From assembly GCA_902729315.2 (NCBI GenBank), contig LR746277.1, forward strand, positions 501,001-565,000: a DNA stretch of 64,000 bases. The letters run 5' to 3'. The stretch is from Spirodela intermedia. Taxonomy: Eukaryota; Streptophyta; Magnoliopsida; Alismatales; Araceae. This document shows, one piece after another, positions 1-10,765 of the stretch; position 1 is the stretch's first letter, and the number at the start of each line of letters is the position of its first letter. The notes below the pieces were generated by a model that was not told where the DNA came from, did no database searches, and saw only the letters and a program-made list of their open reading frames with translations. Position numbers and translations under genes: made by a program.

Positions 1-1020
1 GAGAAGCTTCTGGACTGGTGCTTCTGCGTTGCTTGTAGTCCATGTGCATCACGGTGAATGGGGATTTTATCTCTCTCTCTCCCCACCTCATCACCTCATC
101 TGAAGAAGTAATTGGGAATCAAACTAATGTTCCTTCTGTTTGTTTAAATATATCTAGATCAATTCCTCACACCTCCTTCCTTATTGGATCCACACCCAGA
201 TGATCCTTGGGCCATCCTCCGCCGTTGGATGGAAAACTAACGACGAAGAGAGATCACTATCTAGGGGTAAAACGGTAAATAAACACCTCCCCGATTCACT
301 CGAGAGATCATCTACTATAGCTTCAGTTCTAAGAAGCTGAAACTGGTTCACTCAAGCTTGTGGCCGTATCGTCGTCCTGAACAACTGCAACCCCGCGAGG
401 ACGGCTACGCGGAAATCCTGCCGCGCGGTGAGGCCCCACAAAACTTGCACGAGGACTCTGAGGACGTAGGCGGCGGCCAGCAGCTTCCCCTGGTGCCGGC
501 GTTGGGCTAATAATCTCGGCGGTGCCGACGACGGATGGCAGAGGATCCACACCAGAAGAGCCAAGGCGTAGAGAGTCATGTACGCGATGAACAGGCACCA
601 GGGGACTGCATCCGAAGTAATTAAGATGAGCAGAGATTTCAGTATGTCGAGTGACTCTGATCCTACTTGCAACGCGACTTCCAGCTCGCCGCCGCTGGCC
701 TCCTGCCCGCCTCCATCGTCGTTGATCGGAAGGGCGGCAATGATGACATCCCCCGCGGCCGCCTCCATCATGAGTCTTCCACGCACCCCTACAAGATGGA
801 CGAGGGAATTGGGAAGGAGGAGAAGAAGATGGAAGGCAGTATACAAAGCGGGGGGGAGCACTCTGGTTGGGCGTCTTCTTCCCCAGCGGAGCGTCCCCGA
901 AAGAGAGGGAGGAGGATTACCGTCTACAGGTCCCGCGGACGTTTATCATCTCGACAGAACGAGCGGGAGATGAACAGGTAGCAAGAAGACGACGGTACCC
1001 CTCGGAGTTGTGTCCATATA
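1..1020. repeat. Left arm of a young large inverted duplication (partner 18960-19965)
   Basis: Read on the minus strand, this stretch closely matches 18960-19965. The match covers the TATA-like promoter, the membrane-protein reading frame and the 3' flank, which has a TC microsatellite near 69-82. Positions 1-351 contain no gene. They are the 3' flank of the membrane-protein copy and match 19578-19965 in reverse. The near identity implies recent duplication. The arm continues off the left edge of the window. Confidence 0.85.
352..771 (-). CDS. Uncharacterised small membrane protein, copy A
   Basis: I do not recognise this family. The frame encodes about 139 residues. There is a short acidic and glycine-rich N-terminus, a weak hydrophobic stretch near residues 44-52, a strong membrane segment near 56-76 (ending LALLVWIL), and a basic linker. 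A further amphipathic or hydrophobic region holds the family motif GKLLAAAYVLRVL. I chose the start at MMEAAA because copies D and F begin at the equivalent residue. An in-frame upstream ATG exists at 861, but its extension is not conserved as a coding start. There are no introns. A TATA-like run lies about 250 bp upstream (1013-1022). It is almost identical to copy F and shares only the motif regions with copy D. That pattern of constraint supports real coding, but expression is unknown. Confidence 0.6.
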   Translation of the reverse strand: MMEAAAGDVIIAALPINDDGGGQEASGGELEVALQVGSESLDILKSLLILITSDAVPWCLFIAYMTLYALALLVWILCHPSSAPPRLLAQRRHQGKLLAAAYVLRVLVQVLWGLTARQDFRVAVLAGLQLFRTTIRPQA

Positions 1021-1024
1021 TATA
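1013..1024 (-). promoter_or_regulatory. TATA-like element upstream of membrane-protein copy A
   Basis: An alternating TATATATA run followed downstream on the minus strand by GGACACAACTCC. The same block (ctatatacatggac then gcaactcc) precedes copy F near 18963-18986, so the element was duplicated with the gene. Confidence 0.45.
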
Positions 1025-1093
1025 GAAGGAATCGGGGGGAGTGAAATCCTTCAAGATTGCCCCTCTTGGTCATGGTGAAAGTGATGTTCATGT

Positions 1094-1470
1094 CGACGTA
1101 GCTCTTGTTGATGGCGGCCACGATGAGCTTGTCGCACTCCGGCTCCATCCACGTCGTCACGAAGGACGCGAGGTTCAGCCGCGGGTTGCCGTCGAGCATC
1201 AGCTCGTCGTTGATGATCTGAAACGCCGCCTCCTTGGGGATGGAGTTGTCCGGCATACGGAACCTGCAAAAATCACAGAGGGCACCCACCCATCAGACGG
1301 AGAGTCACCATAGGCGGTGGCGGCGGCGCCGGATCTGGTCACGGCGGCCGTCGCCGGCCAGATCGGAGGCGTGGAGATGATCACCTCGGCAGGGAGGTGC
1401 GGACGTAGCGCGAGGCGAAGCTGGAGTGCACCGAGACATCGAACTCCGACGCGGTCTTTGAGAGAACCAT
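1094..1470 (-). pseudogene. GAD: 5' fragment of a glutamate decarboxylase (GAD) gene, truncated in exon 2
   Basis: Glutamate decarboxylase makes GABA from glutamate using PLP. Exon 1 (1470-1385) starts [18 protein letters not shown] and ends in SLPR with a GT donor. Exon 2 begins at 1263 after a CAG acceptor and reads [20 protein letters not shown], continuing through [20 protein letters not shown] to SYVDM. Both exon joins match plant GAD genes. After SYVDM (about 1094) the frame leaves the family and runs into the promoter side of membrane-protein copy A. The catalytic PLP lysine domain and the C-terminal calmodulin-binding tail are absent. Roughly 85 of an expected 500 or so residues remain. 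It is therefore a truncated gene fragment, although its start codon and first splice sites look intact. Confidence 0.85.
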
Positions 1471-1794
1471 AATTCCGCAGAGCCGGCGCCGGCAAGGCGG
1501 AGGAAGACGAAGGAGAGGGGTGGACATATTATTAATTACGTTATTTTTCAATGTTTTTTCGTTTTTTTTATTTTGACATCTCCATTTATCCCAATTTCCG
1601 CCCAAGTAAATTTTCATGTTCGACAACTATTTGTTTCCCTACCGGTCAAACTTTAGCTATCATTTCGTTCGTTGAAACTTCAGCTATGACGACGGTGGAG
1701 CGGCGGAGGGGGTGGAGCATAGCACTTCGCCCGCCTTCCCTCCCTCACGTCACTCCCACCGTCATTCTTAGAAGAAAACGCCGTTCTGGGATGG
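1471..1794. other. Upstream flank of the GAD fragment
   Basis: A GC-rich leader next to the GAD start (1471-1525) gives way to AT-rich sequence. This may be the original GAD 5' UTR and promoter, carried along with the coding fragment. I see no separate gene here. Confidence 0.35.
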
Positions 1795-2165
1795 CCCAAG
1801 GCCCATTTTACTGCGCACCCTATTCGTTGTCTCTCTGTATCATATTGGGCGGCAGGAATCAAATGGGTTGGGCCCAAAGAAAGGCCCACTTGAGGATAGG
1901 GTGGGGGGCTTATTGTCTCTGGGCTCCCAAAGTTCCGGCCTGGGCCTTACAGCCCCCCCTCAGGACCCAAGAGGCGGCCCGAGTCTGGCCAAATAGACAG
2001 GCCCATTATTTGGTGTTAATGGGGCTGCCCAAACTATAGAATGCCCATTATTTGTTAACGTGGTCAATGATTATTGCACTAATCATTTAAAGATTATGCA
2101 CTAAAAGAGCTAAGCAAGTCATTAAAACCCAGTCAGTCGGGGTTTTAACAATAATAATTTTTTTT
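1795..2165. repeat. Left arm of an inverted repeat pair (partner 4800-5115), rich in GGCCCA
   Basis: The reverse complement aligns with 4800-5115 through shared landmarks: gggttttaa, gtgcaataatca, tctatttgg, tcctgaggg, and gtgggcctttc followed by cccaacccatttgatt. GGCCCA/TGGGCC (site II-like) motifs recur many times on both strands. The arm pair encloses two family pseudogenes and the SGR2 fragment. No gene is supported inside it. Confidence 0.7.
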
Positions 2166-2339
2166 CTGCATGACCCCCTACATATTGGAAATTTCAGATC
2201 CAGCCTCTTCTTATTTTATTTTGGGAAAGACCCCCACACCGCTTGGGCATCACGAGCTCGCAAACGTGGCGGGGAGCTGCGTGGGATCCGCTTACCCCTT
2301 ATGACGAGGTTAAGGCGACCCGAACCAAACGGGTAGGTT

Positions 2340-2482
2340 GCCTTTTCCTCCCACACACCCCCCCCTCTCTCCTCTCTCTCTCTCTCTCTCATCTGTTCCT
2401 TGCGGCATTTCCTCGACGATCTGCAATGTAGGCGTCACCGGCAACCGCCTCGCCCCGGGGGTGTGTGGGGGGGGGGGGGGTG
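2340..2482. repeat. Low-complexity C/TC tract and poly-G run
   Basis: A C-run and a TC microsatellite lie at about 2358-2391. An uninterrupted G tract follows at about 2467-2480, preceded by gtgtg. The short predicted frames across this part are compositional artefacts. Confidence 0.8.
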
Positions 2483-2570
2483 GTTTTCCGACCTGCCGCC
2501 CCCCTTCGGACCTGAAGGTTGAGAGCCACTGCAATCGGCCCTTCCCCCCTCACTGAGATCTTTCTCTGTT

Positions 2571-2922
2571 TCATCGTTTCTTCAGCAGTGAGCAGGGCAG
2601 ATTCGTCGTCCTCAACAACTCCAGCCCCGGGGGGGCGGCTCCCTGGAGATGTTGCAGCGCGATGATGGCGCACCATGCCTGGAAAGCTTGGGCGAGGACT
2701 CTAAGGTTGTGGACGGCAGCCAACGGCTTCCCCGGGTGGTGCCATTGGGCCAATCTCAGGGCCGACGACGAATTCAGAGAGGATCCGTTCCATCATAGCC
2801 GATGCGTGTAGAATCAAGTAGGGCATGATCGGCCAACAGGGGTTTTCGAGTTGTAGGTCGGATCCCAAAGTCCCTGCGGCACTCACAAGCTTCACCATGG
2901 TGCGGAACGCAACTGTCAACAT
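2571..2922 (-). pseudogene. Broken membrane-protein family copy B
   Basis: The minus-strand frames recover pieces of the family in order. LTVAF and AAGTLGSD match LTVAF and AAGTVGSD of copy D; then KPLAAVHNLRVLAQAFQAWC matches D's GKLLAAAYLLRVLTLAFQAWC. The two pieces lie in different frames, joined near 2701-2753, so at least one frameshift is present. The conserved start is not retained. Sequence beyond the 3' end resembles the tail of copy C, including a DD(E/K)..LLTAE stretch in another frame. Confidence 0.7.
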
Positions 2923-3695
2923 GTCGATGTCGCCGCTGCCAAGAAGGTTGAAGATTGGAGCGTGCGACGAGGAGGTTGAAGATTGGATGCAGAAGTCACG
3001 ACTATTTATACGGTTGGTGGGTAGGTCTCCCCAAAGCTATTTATTTTATTTAATGGAGAGTTCGTTTGGCAAGGCATCTACTGGTGTTAGGCTACGCATC
3101 CCACCAACCCTCGGAGTTCGATCATGCCTATGTTCATCTCACAGTGTCATTAGACGGCTGCACATCTTGCCGACCCCCATCGTTTGACTCGGTGAGATGA
3201 GCAGTAAGATCTGTGCCCCCCGCCCCCCTCTAATTCTTCCTAACCGCATCACCTAATCTCACCCCCGGTCAGCGCCTCCAATCACAACAGATCCCATCGT
3301 ATCCACCTTATAGGAAGCTTCCTTTTGGATCACCACCAAGATTCTAGGAAGATTGTATGTATATATTTTTCTGGTTGCTGGATTTTTTGTGATTCACCAC
3401 TTGTATAAATAGTCGAGACTTGTACATCCGTTCTTCGTCTCTTAGCCAGTCTTGGTTTCTCGTCCATCTTCTTCTCCTCCAACTTGATTCTAATCTATTT
3501 TTGTAGGGATGGAGATTTACGATAGACTGTCATGATCAGCAACCTTCCATTCATGGACAGAAGTAAATTCAGGAGGAGACAACATCTGTAGCAGCAACCT
3601 TCCATTCATGGTGACAGTCACGTTCCAGCACAACGGCGAAACTTTTGAATGCTGCAACTACGTGGGGGGTCTGACCCACACCTCAGAAGTGCCTA
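2923..3695. other. Intergenic stretch with a short direct repeat
   Basis: No gene is supported. A 20-base direct repeat (cagcaaccttccattcatgg) occurs at about 3537-3556 and 3592-3611, spaced 55 bp. The rest is unique-looking, moderately AT-rich sequence. Confidence 0.6.
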
Positions 3696-3699
3696 GTGA

Positions 3700-3973
3700 A
3701 TGATCATGGCCTATTTGATATTCTCTATGTGTATTGCGGCTGTTGTGGATCTACTTCTAGTTGTTGTGAGCCTCGAGATTGTCAAAACTCAACCCGAGGA
3801 AGCTTCTCACTGTCGACTACCTCTTCAGAGATCTCGTGCAAGGTTTCCAGGCGTGGTGCTACGCCATCGTGCTGCAACATCTTCTTGTTAAGGATGACAA
3901 ACATGTCCTGCTCACTGCTGAAGATTTGATGAAACAAATGAAGATTTCGAGTGATGCAGTAATCAACAAGTGA
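3700..3973 (+). pseudogene. Broken membrane-protein family copy C
   Basis: On the plus strand an initial frame carries a hydrophobic segment (AYLIFSMCIAAVVDLLLVVV) where the family's main membrane segment lies. A second frame from 3779 then carries RKLLTVDYLFRDLVQGFQAW, matching the GKLLAAAYLLRVL..FQAWC motif of copy D. The frame change marks a frameshift, and the N-terminal region is missing. The 3' flank (about 4010-4080) shares the taatgttc...tgtttaaat..atct block seen beside copies A and F. Confidence 0.7.
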
Positions 3974-4329
3974 GTGGCTGATTGTTGTGGGAATAGAATA
4001 TTGCAATGTACAGAAACTAATGTTCTATCTTTTTTGTTTAAATCTATCTATCTGTATCAGTCTTTTTAATCTCTCTAGCTCCCATCTTCTAATGTCTAAA
4101 CTCCGATGGATCAGACAAGTGCGCCAGAGAATCATAAATCTCCTTGTTGTTTTATGCCAAGTGGGTATTGGACAGACAAGAGAGCCGTAGGCAAAACTCG
4201 ACGGCCAGTCAGCCAGTGGGCCGCAAGCAGCAGGCATAACCATAATCTTAGCTATCCATAGCCATCTCTCAGCAGCACCGTCCACACTTGTTGTCCTAGA
4301 AGAAAGGCTCTCCAATCTACAGAACATAT

Positions 4330-4668
4330 ATGTAATAAGCATACCATTTCATAGAATAATCATAAATTTTTAATCCACCTAATTCAGAACCAACAGACAA
4401 TAAGTGAGTGGAGTGAGTCGTTATATTTAATTACAAGAATTAAATTTTCAACTATCTACATTGATCTGTCAGGCAACTCGATAAAATCTTATTAGAAGAG
4501 CATTGCTAAAACTCAAGAGTAACTCAAGAGTAACCCATCCCAACTCCTCGAGACACGCTTTTTTCCTCCTCTCTCAAACAGCATCCAAGATGATCTTTTC
4601 AACAGCAGTTTCACCAATGAGATGTGCAGCCCTCTTCTCCACTGCAGCATTTTTTGAGCGGCCACTCA
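4330..4668 (-). pseudogene. Shuffled SGR2 fragment (intron 9 plus part of exon 9)
   Basis: Positions 4332-4510 match 35913-36095, which lies inside SGR2 intron 9. Positions 4575-4665 match 37310-37385, the SGR2 exon 9 acceptor side, including the tccaaggtgatctt/tccaagatgatctt and gcagccctcttctccactg blocks. About 1.2 kb of the intervening intron is missing at a junction near 4570. The orientation is the same as in the functional gene. It cannot encode a protein. A short remainder (4680-4760) is unassigned. Confidence 0.8.
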
Positions 4669-4799
4669 GTAATGGCCGATCGGCGAGGGAGTCGGCGTCC
4701 TCTACGGCTCACTCCGGTGAGTTCACCATCCGACCTTTCGCCAAAATAAAATAAGTTGAGCCCGAATCCCAATTTTCCAATTCTGTAGAGGATTAATTA

Positions 4800-5115
4800 A
4801 AAATACACAAAATATTTGTTAAAAGCCAGAGTAACTGGGTTTTAACGCCGTTTTAATAAATAATATTTAAATGAGTGGTGCAATAATCAGTCAACCACAT
4901 TTACACCATAGGAGGCCGTTCTATCCTAATAATGGGCTATCTATTTGGGCTTGGAGCCTCTCGGATCCTGAGGGCCACCCGGCCCCCCACGCCCCTCAAA
5001 GTGGGCCTTTCATTGGACCCAACCCATTTGATTCTTGCCGGGCGATATGATATATATATAGAGGGAGAGACAATGAACGGGCAGAAGAGAAAATGGACCT
5101 TTGGCCAGCCCAGTG
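4800..5115. repeat. Right arm of the inverted repeat pair with 1795-2165
   Basis: This aligns to the reverse complement of 1795-2165. The arms are clearly diverged, with several indels, so the pair is older than the copy A/F duplication. It also contains a short TATATA run (about 5050-5060). Confidence 0.7.
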
Positions 5116-6985
5116 GATGGCTCGCTTGAGCTTTGGGCCTTAAGGACCTCCAGGGACTTTGCAAAGGGCATATTCTCTCTTCTCTGACTTTCTTATTCTG
5201 GGCCATGTTGGGCTCTTCAAGGAATTTTCCGGCCCATTAAAATCTTTGATTATGCCCCACTAGTAAAAAATTGAAATAATGTGCATGAATATACATATAT
5301 ATATATTATAAAAATCATAAATTATAACCGTTTTAAACTTAGTATATATATATTTATACATAGTCATGGTCTATCATCAATGAAACATTTTATCCATTTC
5401 TTTCTATGACACTCATCCTCTTCATGATTTACCTGCAATTTTCCACGTTTCTAGTGAACCTCTTGGAAACATGGTCAGCCTATTAAGCAACAAATAATAA
5501 TAAACCAAAAAGGTGCTCCAAGTAGTAGATAATAAAAATTATCTAACCATAATAATCTCGGTGATGTCATGTTCATAACAACTTTCAAAATCACATCAAT
5601 CTAAAGAGTCTTTAATAGGGTGCACGAGAACATCAAGCATCTAAAAAGAGAGATAAGCTAAGAGTAGGACTGGTCAACAAACTACATCTTATTCACTATT
5701 TCTAGGAATTGTTTGACAGGAAGAGGACTGTGACCACATAGCCTCTTTGGAAAAGTTACAATCTTGTTCATGAAGACTAGAAACCTCTTGTCATTGCCCT
5801 ACATAGTGTGCATAAGAATCAACAAGTGATTAGTTGAAGAGATGGAAGAACATGTACAAGTAGAGGTAGAAGCAGACTTGATAGCCTTCCAAGGACAGCC
5901 TTCCTTTAGTAAAAAAAAAACAAAGTGTAGGCCAATGACTCAAGATCATCTCTTTTACTCGCTGTGAGGCCTAAATGTACATGGATGCTTGCATATCATG
6001 TAGTGCCTCTATAGAAGATGAGAACATGAGATTTTATGAATCCTCTTATTAGCTAAACATATAATAAAAAATAAGAATATTTCTTTCCAAAACACCTGAA
6101 ACTATGTGGCTGTTGGTATAATCTAACATGCTGATCCAATGAAGTGTCCCTCCACATTGAAGTTGATTAAAAGTTTAATGACGCATATTATCAATTTTAA
6201 AGACTGAACAAAGCACAAATATTGTTGAAGTTGGTACAAAGAGGGACTCCTTATCAAGAGCAATGCATTTATATACTTGAAAAAAAAACCCTACTCTAAA
6301 ATGAATAGCTGTGAGAGGTGAAAAAAAGAAGTGATTGGAGTGACAACATGCCTAGCCAAAAATCGATGAGGAAAGCCTCTTCTCTTTGAGCTTCTATGCT
6401 TACCTAATAGTCTCTCTTGCTTAACATCTCTATGTACAAACTTGACATTATTTTGGTTGGAAGGGGGGGAAGGAGTGCACAAGGGAGCAATGAGTTAATT
6501 ACTATAAGTTTTGTAATAAAATAATTGAAAAAAAACCACACTGCCACAAAGCCATACATACTCTTTTTGGTGTAGCTTCTCAAGGATCAATATTGCCTCC
6601 ACAACAATACAAGCCACCATATATGGCGGCATCTTATTTAAGGAGTTGATCAAGTCTACTAGCATAATTTTCAATAGAATTTTGATTTTAACTATGGAGT
6701 CAAGATTATTTTCTTACACTAGTCTAATGGATATGAACATGTCCAAAAGACTTGGTCCAAGTATGTCCATGACCCGCAAAAATCATCTTCAATAATTTCA
6801 TAATTTCCTTTCAATAAAAATTTCAATTCAAGTAAACAAAAAGATGAAAATCTCTATCCTTACCAAGATGAAATAATCTCATTGGCAGCCCTTGTAGTGT
6901 ACCTTAGGCAATCTGTAGCATCTCTTGAGATGGCTAAAATCATATTCACCAAGTTAGATGAAGAACACTTTTAGATCGAGACAAA
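5116..6985. other. AT-rich sequence with no recognisable gene
   Basis: No frame longer than about 63 codons occurs, and none resembles a known domain. A-runs and degenerate sequence are consistent with old transposon debris upstream of the copia fragment. I assign nothing more specific. Confidence 0.6.
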
Positions 6986-9190
6986 TGTGTAATAAATTAC
7001 AATAGTAGGGACAACTTGCTATTAGATTATGGCATCGGCTCACTATGGACATGGCCCATTAGGGCCAATTAGGGCCACTATAAACTCTTGTACTCATCTT
7101 CCTTTTGGGAGATCTCAATTCCAAGGGTTTATGGGGCTCTTCTCTCCACATGGTATCAGAGCCATAGGGGCTTGATCTGTTGCCCCCGCTCTACCGCTTG
7201 CATTAACATTCCTCGCCATCAATCCTTTGCGGCATCTTTGACATTGCCTCTATTCATGGTGACCTCATCAAGGAGCTCTGTCACCATCAAGGCATTTCCC
7301 TCTGGGTGCTGATCTCAGGGCATCCAGCCCCTCACCAGTGGCCTTAGCAACCAGTTTCTCTACACTGATGCCTATGCAGCATCTACGCCCACTCTCTCTC
7401 ATGCACAGCCTGCCTTGCCCCATGCCACATGTCGGCCCTCTCTTGCCCTCCATGCCAGTATGTTTGTACCAGCTCTCTCATATGTTGGCTTGTGATCTTT
7501 GAGCCTCATGTGTGTTGGCCTATGTATGCATCTTCTACCTCCTTACGTATTATTTGCTCAAGCTTCTAGTCATCTCGATGAGTCCAATTTCTTCCTTCAA
7601 TGGCAGATACATTAGGGTCATCCTCCACCTTGCCTCTTGGCTTTATTCTGCCATCTTCAGGCCTTCTAGGAGTGACATATGATGCCTCATTCCCTCCTCG
7701 GCATTCTATTATGGCTGCATTGCCCCGCCTGCCTACATCTTTGATGGCGCCAATTATGACTTATGGGCATCTGCATTTGAAGATTTCTTTCATGCTCATC
7801 GACTTTTACATCACCTCCAGTCACCTCTATCTAATGTCACATCTCTAGACTATCTTCATTGGGGACATCTTAACTCCACCGTCAGCACCTGACTTTGTCA
7901 AAGTGTTGAGCTTTCAATTATTCGTCTTCTCAATCGCCTAAAGCCAACTCGCCTATCATGACAAAATTTCAAGATGATGTATACAAACAAGACCGACATC
8001 AATTGCATCATTTGTCTCTATGAATCACTCTTTGCTTGTAAGTATGGCAGTCAATCACTCCAAGAGTATTTCGATGAATTGTAAGATATCGTCACTGAGC
8101 TATCTATTTATCAACCTACAGATCTGTCCACCCTCACTCGCTATTATGACAAACTCTACATAGGGGCCTTTCTCAGTAGTCTCCAACACACCTCCTACTC
8201 TAGTCACTCTTGTAGCTCTCAACCCCTCTGCACTTATTGCCATAGGTGCTTGTGGAGATCATGGCTCCAAGCCCACTAGGAACGAAAAGGGATCAACTAA
8301 GTAGAAGAATTCTTTCCCTCTATGCCCATATTGTGGTAGAAAAAATCCCTTGATTGAGAAATGTTAGGAGTTTGGCAACTAGTATGGGGTCAAGCCACGC
8401 TTGTTGGTAGCTTGTCTTCTATGGCTCCTTTGTCTGCATCGTCTACTCTCATAGTCTAGATGACCATAACTCAAGAGTATGCAGAATGGAAGGCCACTCA
8501 TGCTCTCTCCCATGGCTCCTCTACCAATCTTGCCTCCACTTCCGTGTATGATGCATCCACTTTAGGTACACATGTTTTACTTGTCTCTTGTACTTCTTGA
8601 CTTATCGACTTAGGGACCTCTACCCATATGATAGGGTCCCCCTCCATTCTCCATTCTCTTACACCCACTGATTCTCTTCCCCCTATCTCCGTTGCTGATG
8701 GTTGTCCTAGCCCTATTAAACTAGCATGATCACTCCCACCATCAATGTCACATATAGGATATACTTTATATTTTCAATTTTCTTAAGAATCTTCTATTGA
8801 TTAGTGCTGTTACTCGTCCAGAACCTGCGTACCGGATAGAAGATTGGTTTTGACTGTGAGAACTCATTTCTCACTCTCCTTCCTATTTCTAGCTTTGTTT
8901 TCTTCTTCTATGTAAAATTCATATATTTTATGGCATTGCCATTTGGGACATCCATATTTATTGAAACTTCCAAATTTTATTTCATGACTTACTCTTTTTG
9001 AGTTTGTGTGTGAATCATGTCAACTAGACAAATATCACTACTTTACATATCTACCATGAGATTTATACTCACTTCTCGACTGTTTGACTTCATTTATCAT
9101 GATGTGTAAGGGTTATCTCGAGTTATTTCTTTAATAAGGTTGTAATACTACATTATCTTTATTGATGACTATACTCATGTTATATAGGTA
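6986..9190 (+). mobile_element. Ty1/copia retrotransposon fragment 3 (5' LTR, gag, protease, start of integrase)
   Basis: A probable short 5' LTR (about 6986-7150) ends in CA. It is followed directly by tggtatcagagcc (7151-7163), the primer-binding site that pairs with initiator Met-tRNA in many plant copia elements. Downstream, interrupted plus-strand frames encode gag-like sequence (IFDGANYDLWAS near 7735), a zinc-knuckle remnant (about 8318-8360) whose histidine position is substituted, and a protease-like IDLGTSTHM segment (about 8600). A gag-pre-integrase remnant (LWHCHLGHPY, about 8935) follows. Stops occur throughout. Reverse transcriptase, RNase H and the 3' LTR are missing; the element is cut off where the AT-rich repeat starts at about 9190. 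Confidence 0.8.
7151..7163 (+). other. Copia primer-binding site
   Basis: tggtatcagagcc lies immediately after the CA end of the 5' LTR. It is the standard initiator-tRNA primer-binding sequence of plant Ty1/copia elements. Confidence 0.8.
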
Positions 9191-9600
9191 TAATGTGATT
9201 TAGTCATTGTATAATAAATCACGTAAATTTAAAATTTATAAATTTATAAAAAAATATATATTTTAGATTTTTAAAAATATTTTATAATAAATAAATCAAT
9301 TATAACTCGATAAAAGGTTCTAAAAATAGTAAAAAAAATTCAAGTCGATCACAAGGATGTAAGATAATATCAAGTAATAGTTCAGAATTTTCTTAAAGTA
9401 ATATAGTTTTTATAATTTTTAAACTAAATGATGAATATAAAATATTTATAAAAATTTATAAAAAAATAAAATAAGGATGCAGACATTAAGATGACATCAG
9501 TGCCGATGAAGGTAAATCGAAAAAAAATAGAGTTCCATTTAGTGATTATTAGATAAGCGATTATAGATGGTTTGAATCTTGAAATCACATAAAATATTAT
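9190..9600. repeat. AT-rich inverted repeat arm (partner 18172-18560)
   Basis: Aligned to the reverse complement of 18172-18560, the shared blocks include taaatcacgtaaatttaaaatttataaa, tcacaaggatgtaa and gatgtca/gatgaca, and the homology runs the full length. The family is unknown. It abuts copia fragment 3 on the left and the SGR2 pseudogene on the right, so it marks a boundary of the duplicated unit. Confidence 0.8.
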
Positions 9601-10232
9601 ATAAAATAGTTTTTCTGTCGCTCAAGATTGGTTGAAGAAACCCAAGCAAATAAAAGTCATATGGTTCCATCATGATGGAAAGACTAGCAAGAGGTGAAGG
9701 TTGGAGAATAGATTATATGCTTCAAGTGAGTCTCTTTTCTTCTATCACCCCAAGAGTGTAACAGTAGTTGACAAGTGACTACTAGCTGCAGTACACTTCA
9801 ATGCCCTATGGAAGGTGATGGAACACTATTAGAAATAGCCATATCAATAAGACCTCTATTCTTGATGCCCTTAATCCTACACACGATTCTCCTTTTCCAG
9901 TGATAATAAAGCTTGTGTGTTTTTGTACATTATCTTAGGCATTTTGAAAATAGGAATAGTAATTTATTCTACAATTGATTCAATGACATAATTACTTGTT
10001 TGGTAGATCGCTTGCTGTGTAGGAGAAAACATTTGAGCATCCATACATATCAGCTCTAGGTGCACATACATGAGCAATTAGGGGAATTCAATGTTTTATT
10101 TTCCTTAATTATTTTCTTATAGACAAGTTTACGCATAAAATAATTTATTCTTGAGGAAACATGGTTGCAAAAACTACTGGCGGGATCTTGACACCACTCT
10201 TTTCATCCTCAAGCATCTTTATCATGACATTC

Positions 10233-10746
10233 TATTAGGAAATAGTACTTGGAACAGGATCTTAATGGGCTTGGACTAGCCTGTTAATGCATAGGAAATT
10301 AGAGAGTACAAGTACAGCAAGTCTTCTAATATATAAATGATAATGAAAATGTAGAATGGACTGTAATAAAGCAGGACTTTGATTACTATGGTCTAAAGAG
10401 GATAAACACACCTCGCGACCAGTAAACCAACGGATAAAAGAGTAATGACATGATCTAAGGAATAGAATACAAGAGAGACAGAGTTAATAAAGTAATAATA
10501 CCAACCACCAGTGGAGGAGAGAGAGGACAAAAGGAGGGAGATGATGTCATAACTTCTGTTGCAGCCACTAGAGAGGATTGGGTTTCCTCTATCTTTTCTC
10601 TCTCCCAAGCTCCCTTCAAATATAGGTGATAGAAAAGGGGTTGAACTGTTTTTTGGACAGAAAATAGTCATAAGTGAAAGCCCAGTAAGAAGGGATGTGG
10701 CCCACATGGGCCGTGTTGAATGAAGGATGATCAAGTCATCGTTACA
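10233..10746 (-). repeat. 3' LTR of copia element 1
   Basis: 514 bp, aligning to 14882-15420. On the minus strand it starts TGTAAC. The opposite end has drifted from the canonical dinucleotide (tattagg here, tgttagg in the other LTR). Confidence 0.92.
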
Positions 10747-10765
10747 AATCTCCACCTTGACTTGG
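10747..10765 (-). other. Polypurine tract of copia element 1
   Basis: On the minus strand, AAGGTGGAGATT directly precedes the 3' LTR, as expected for the plus-strand primer site of plant copia elements. Confidence 0.7.

Noticed and set aside
2467-2480. G-quadruplex regulatory element
   Set aside because: It is a single G-run, not four spaced runs, and a homopolymer expansion explains it better.
5116-6985. A host gene upstream of copia fragment 3
   Set aside because: No frame above 63 codons and no conserved motif on either strand.
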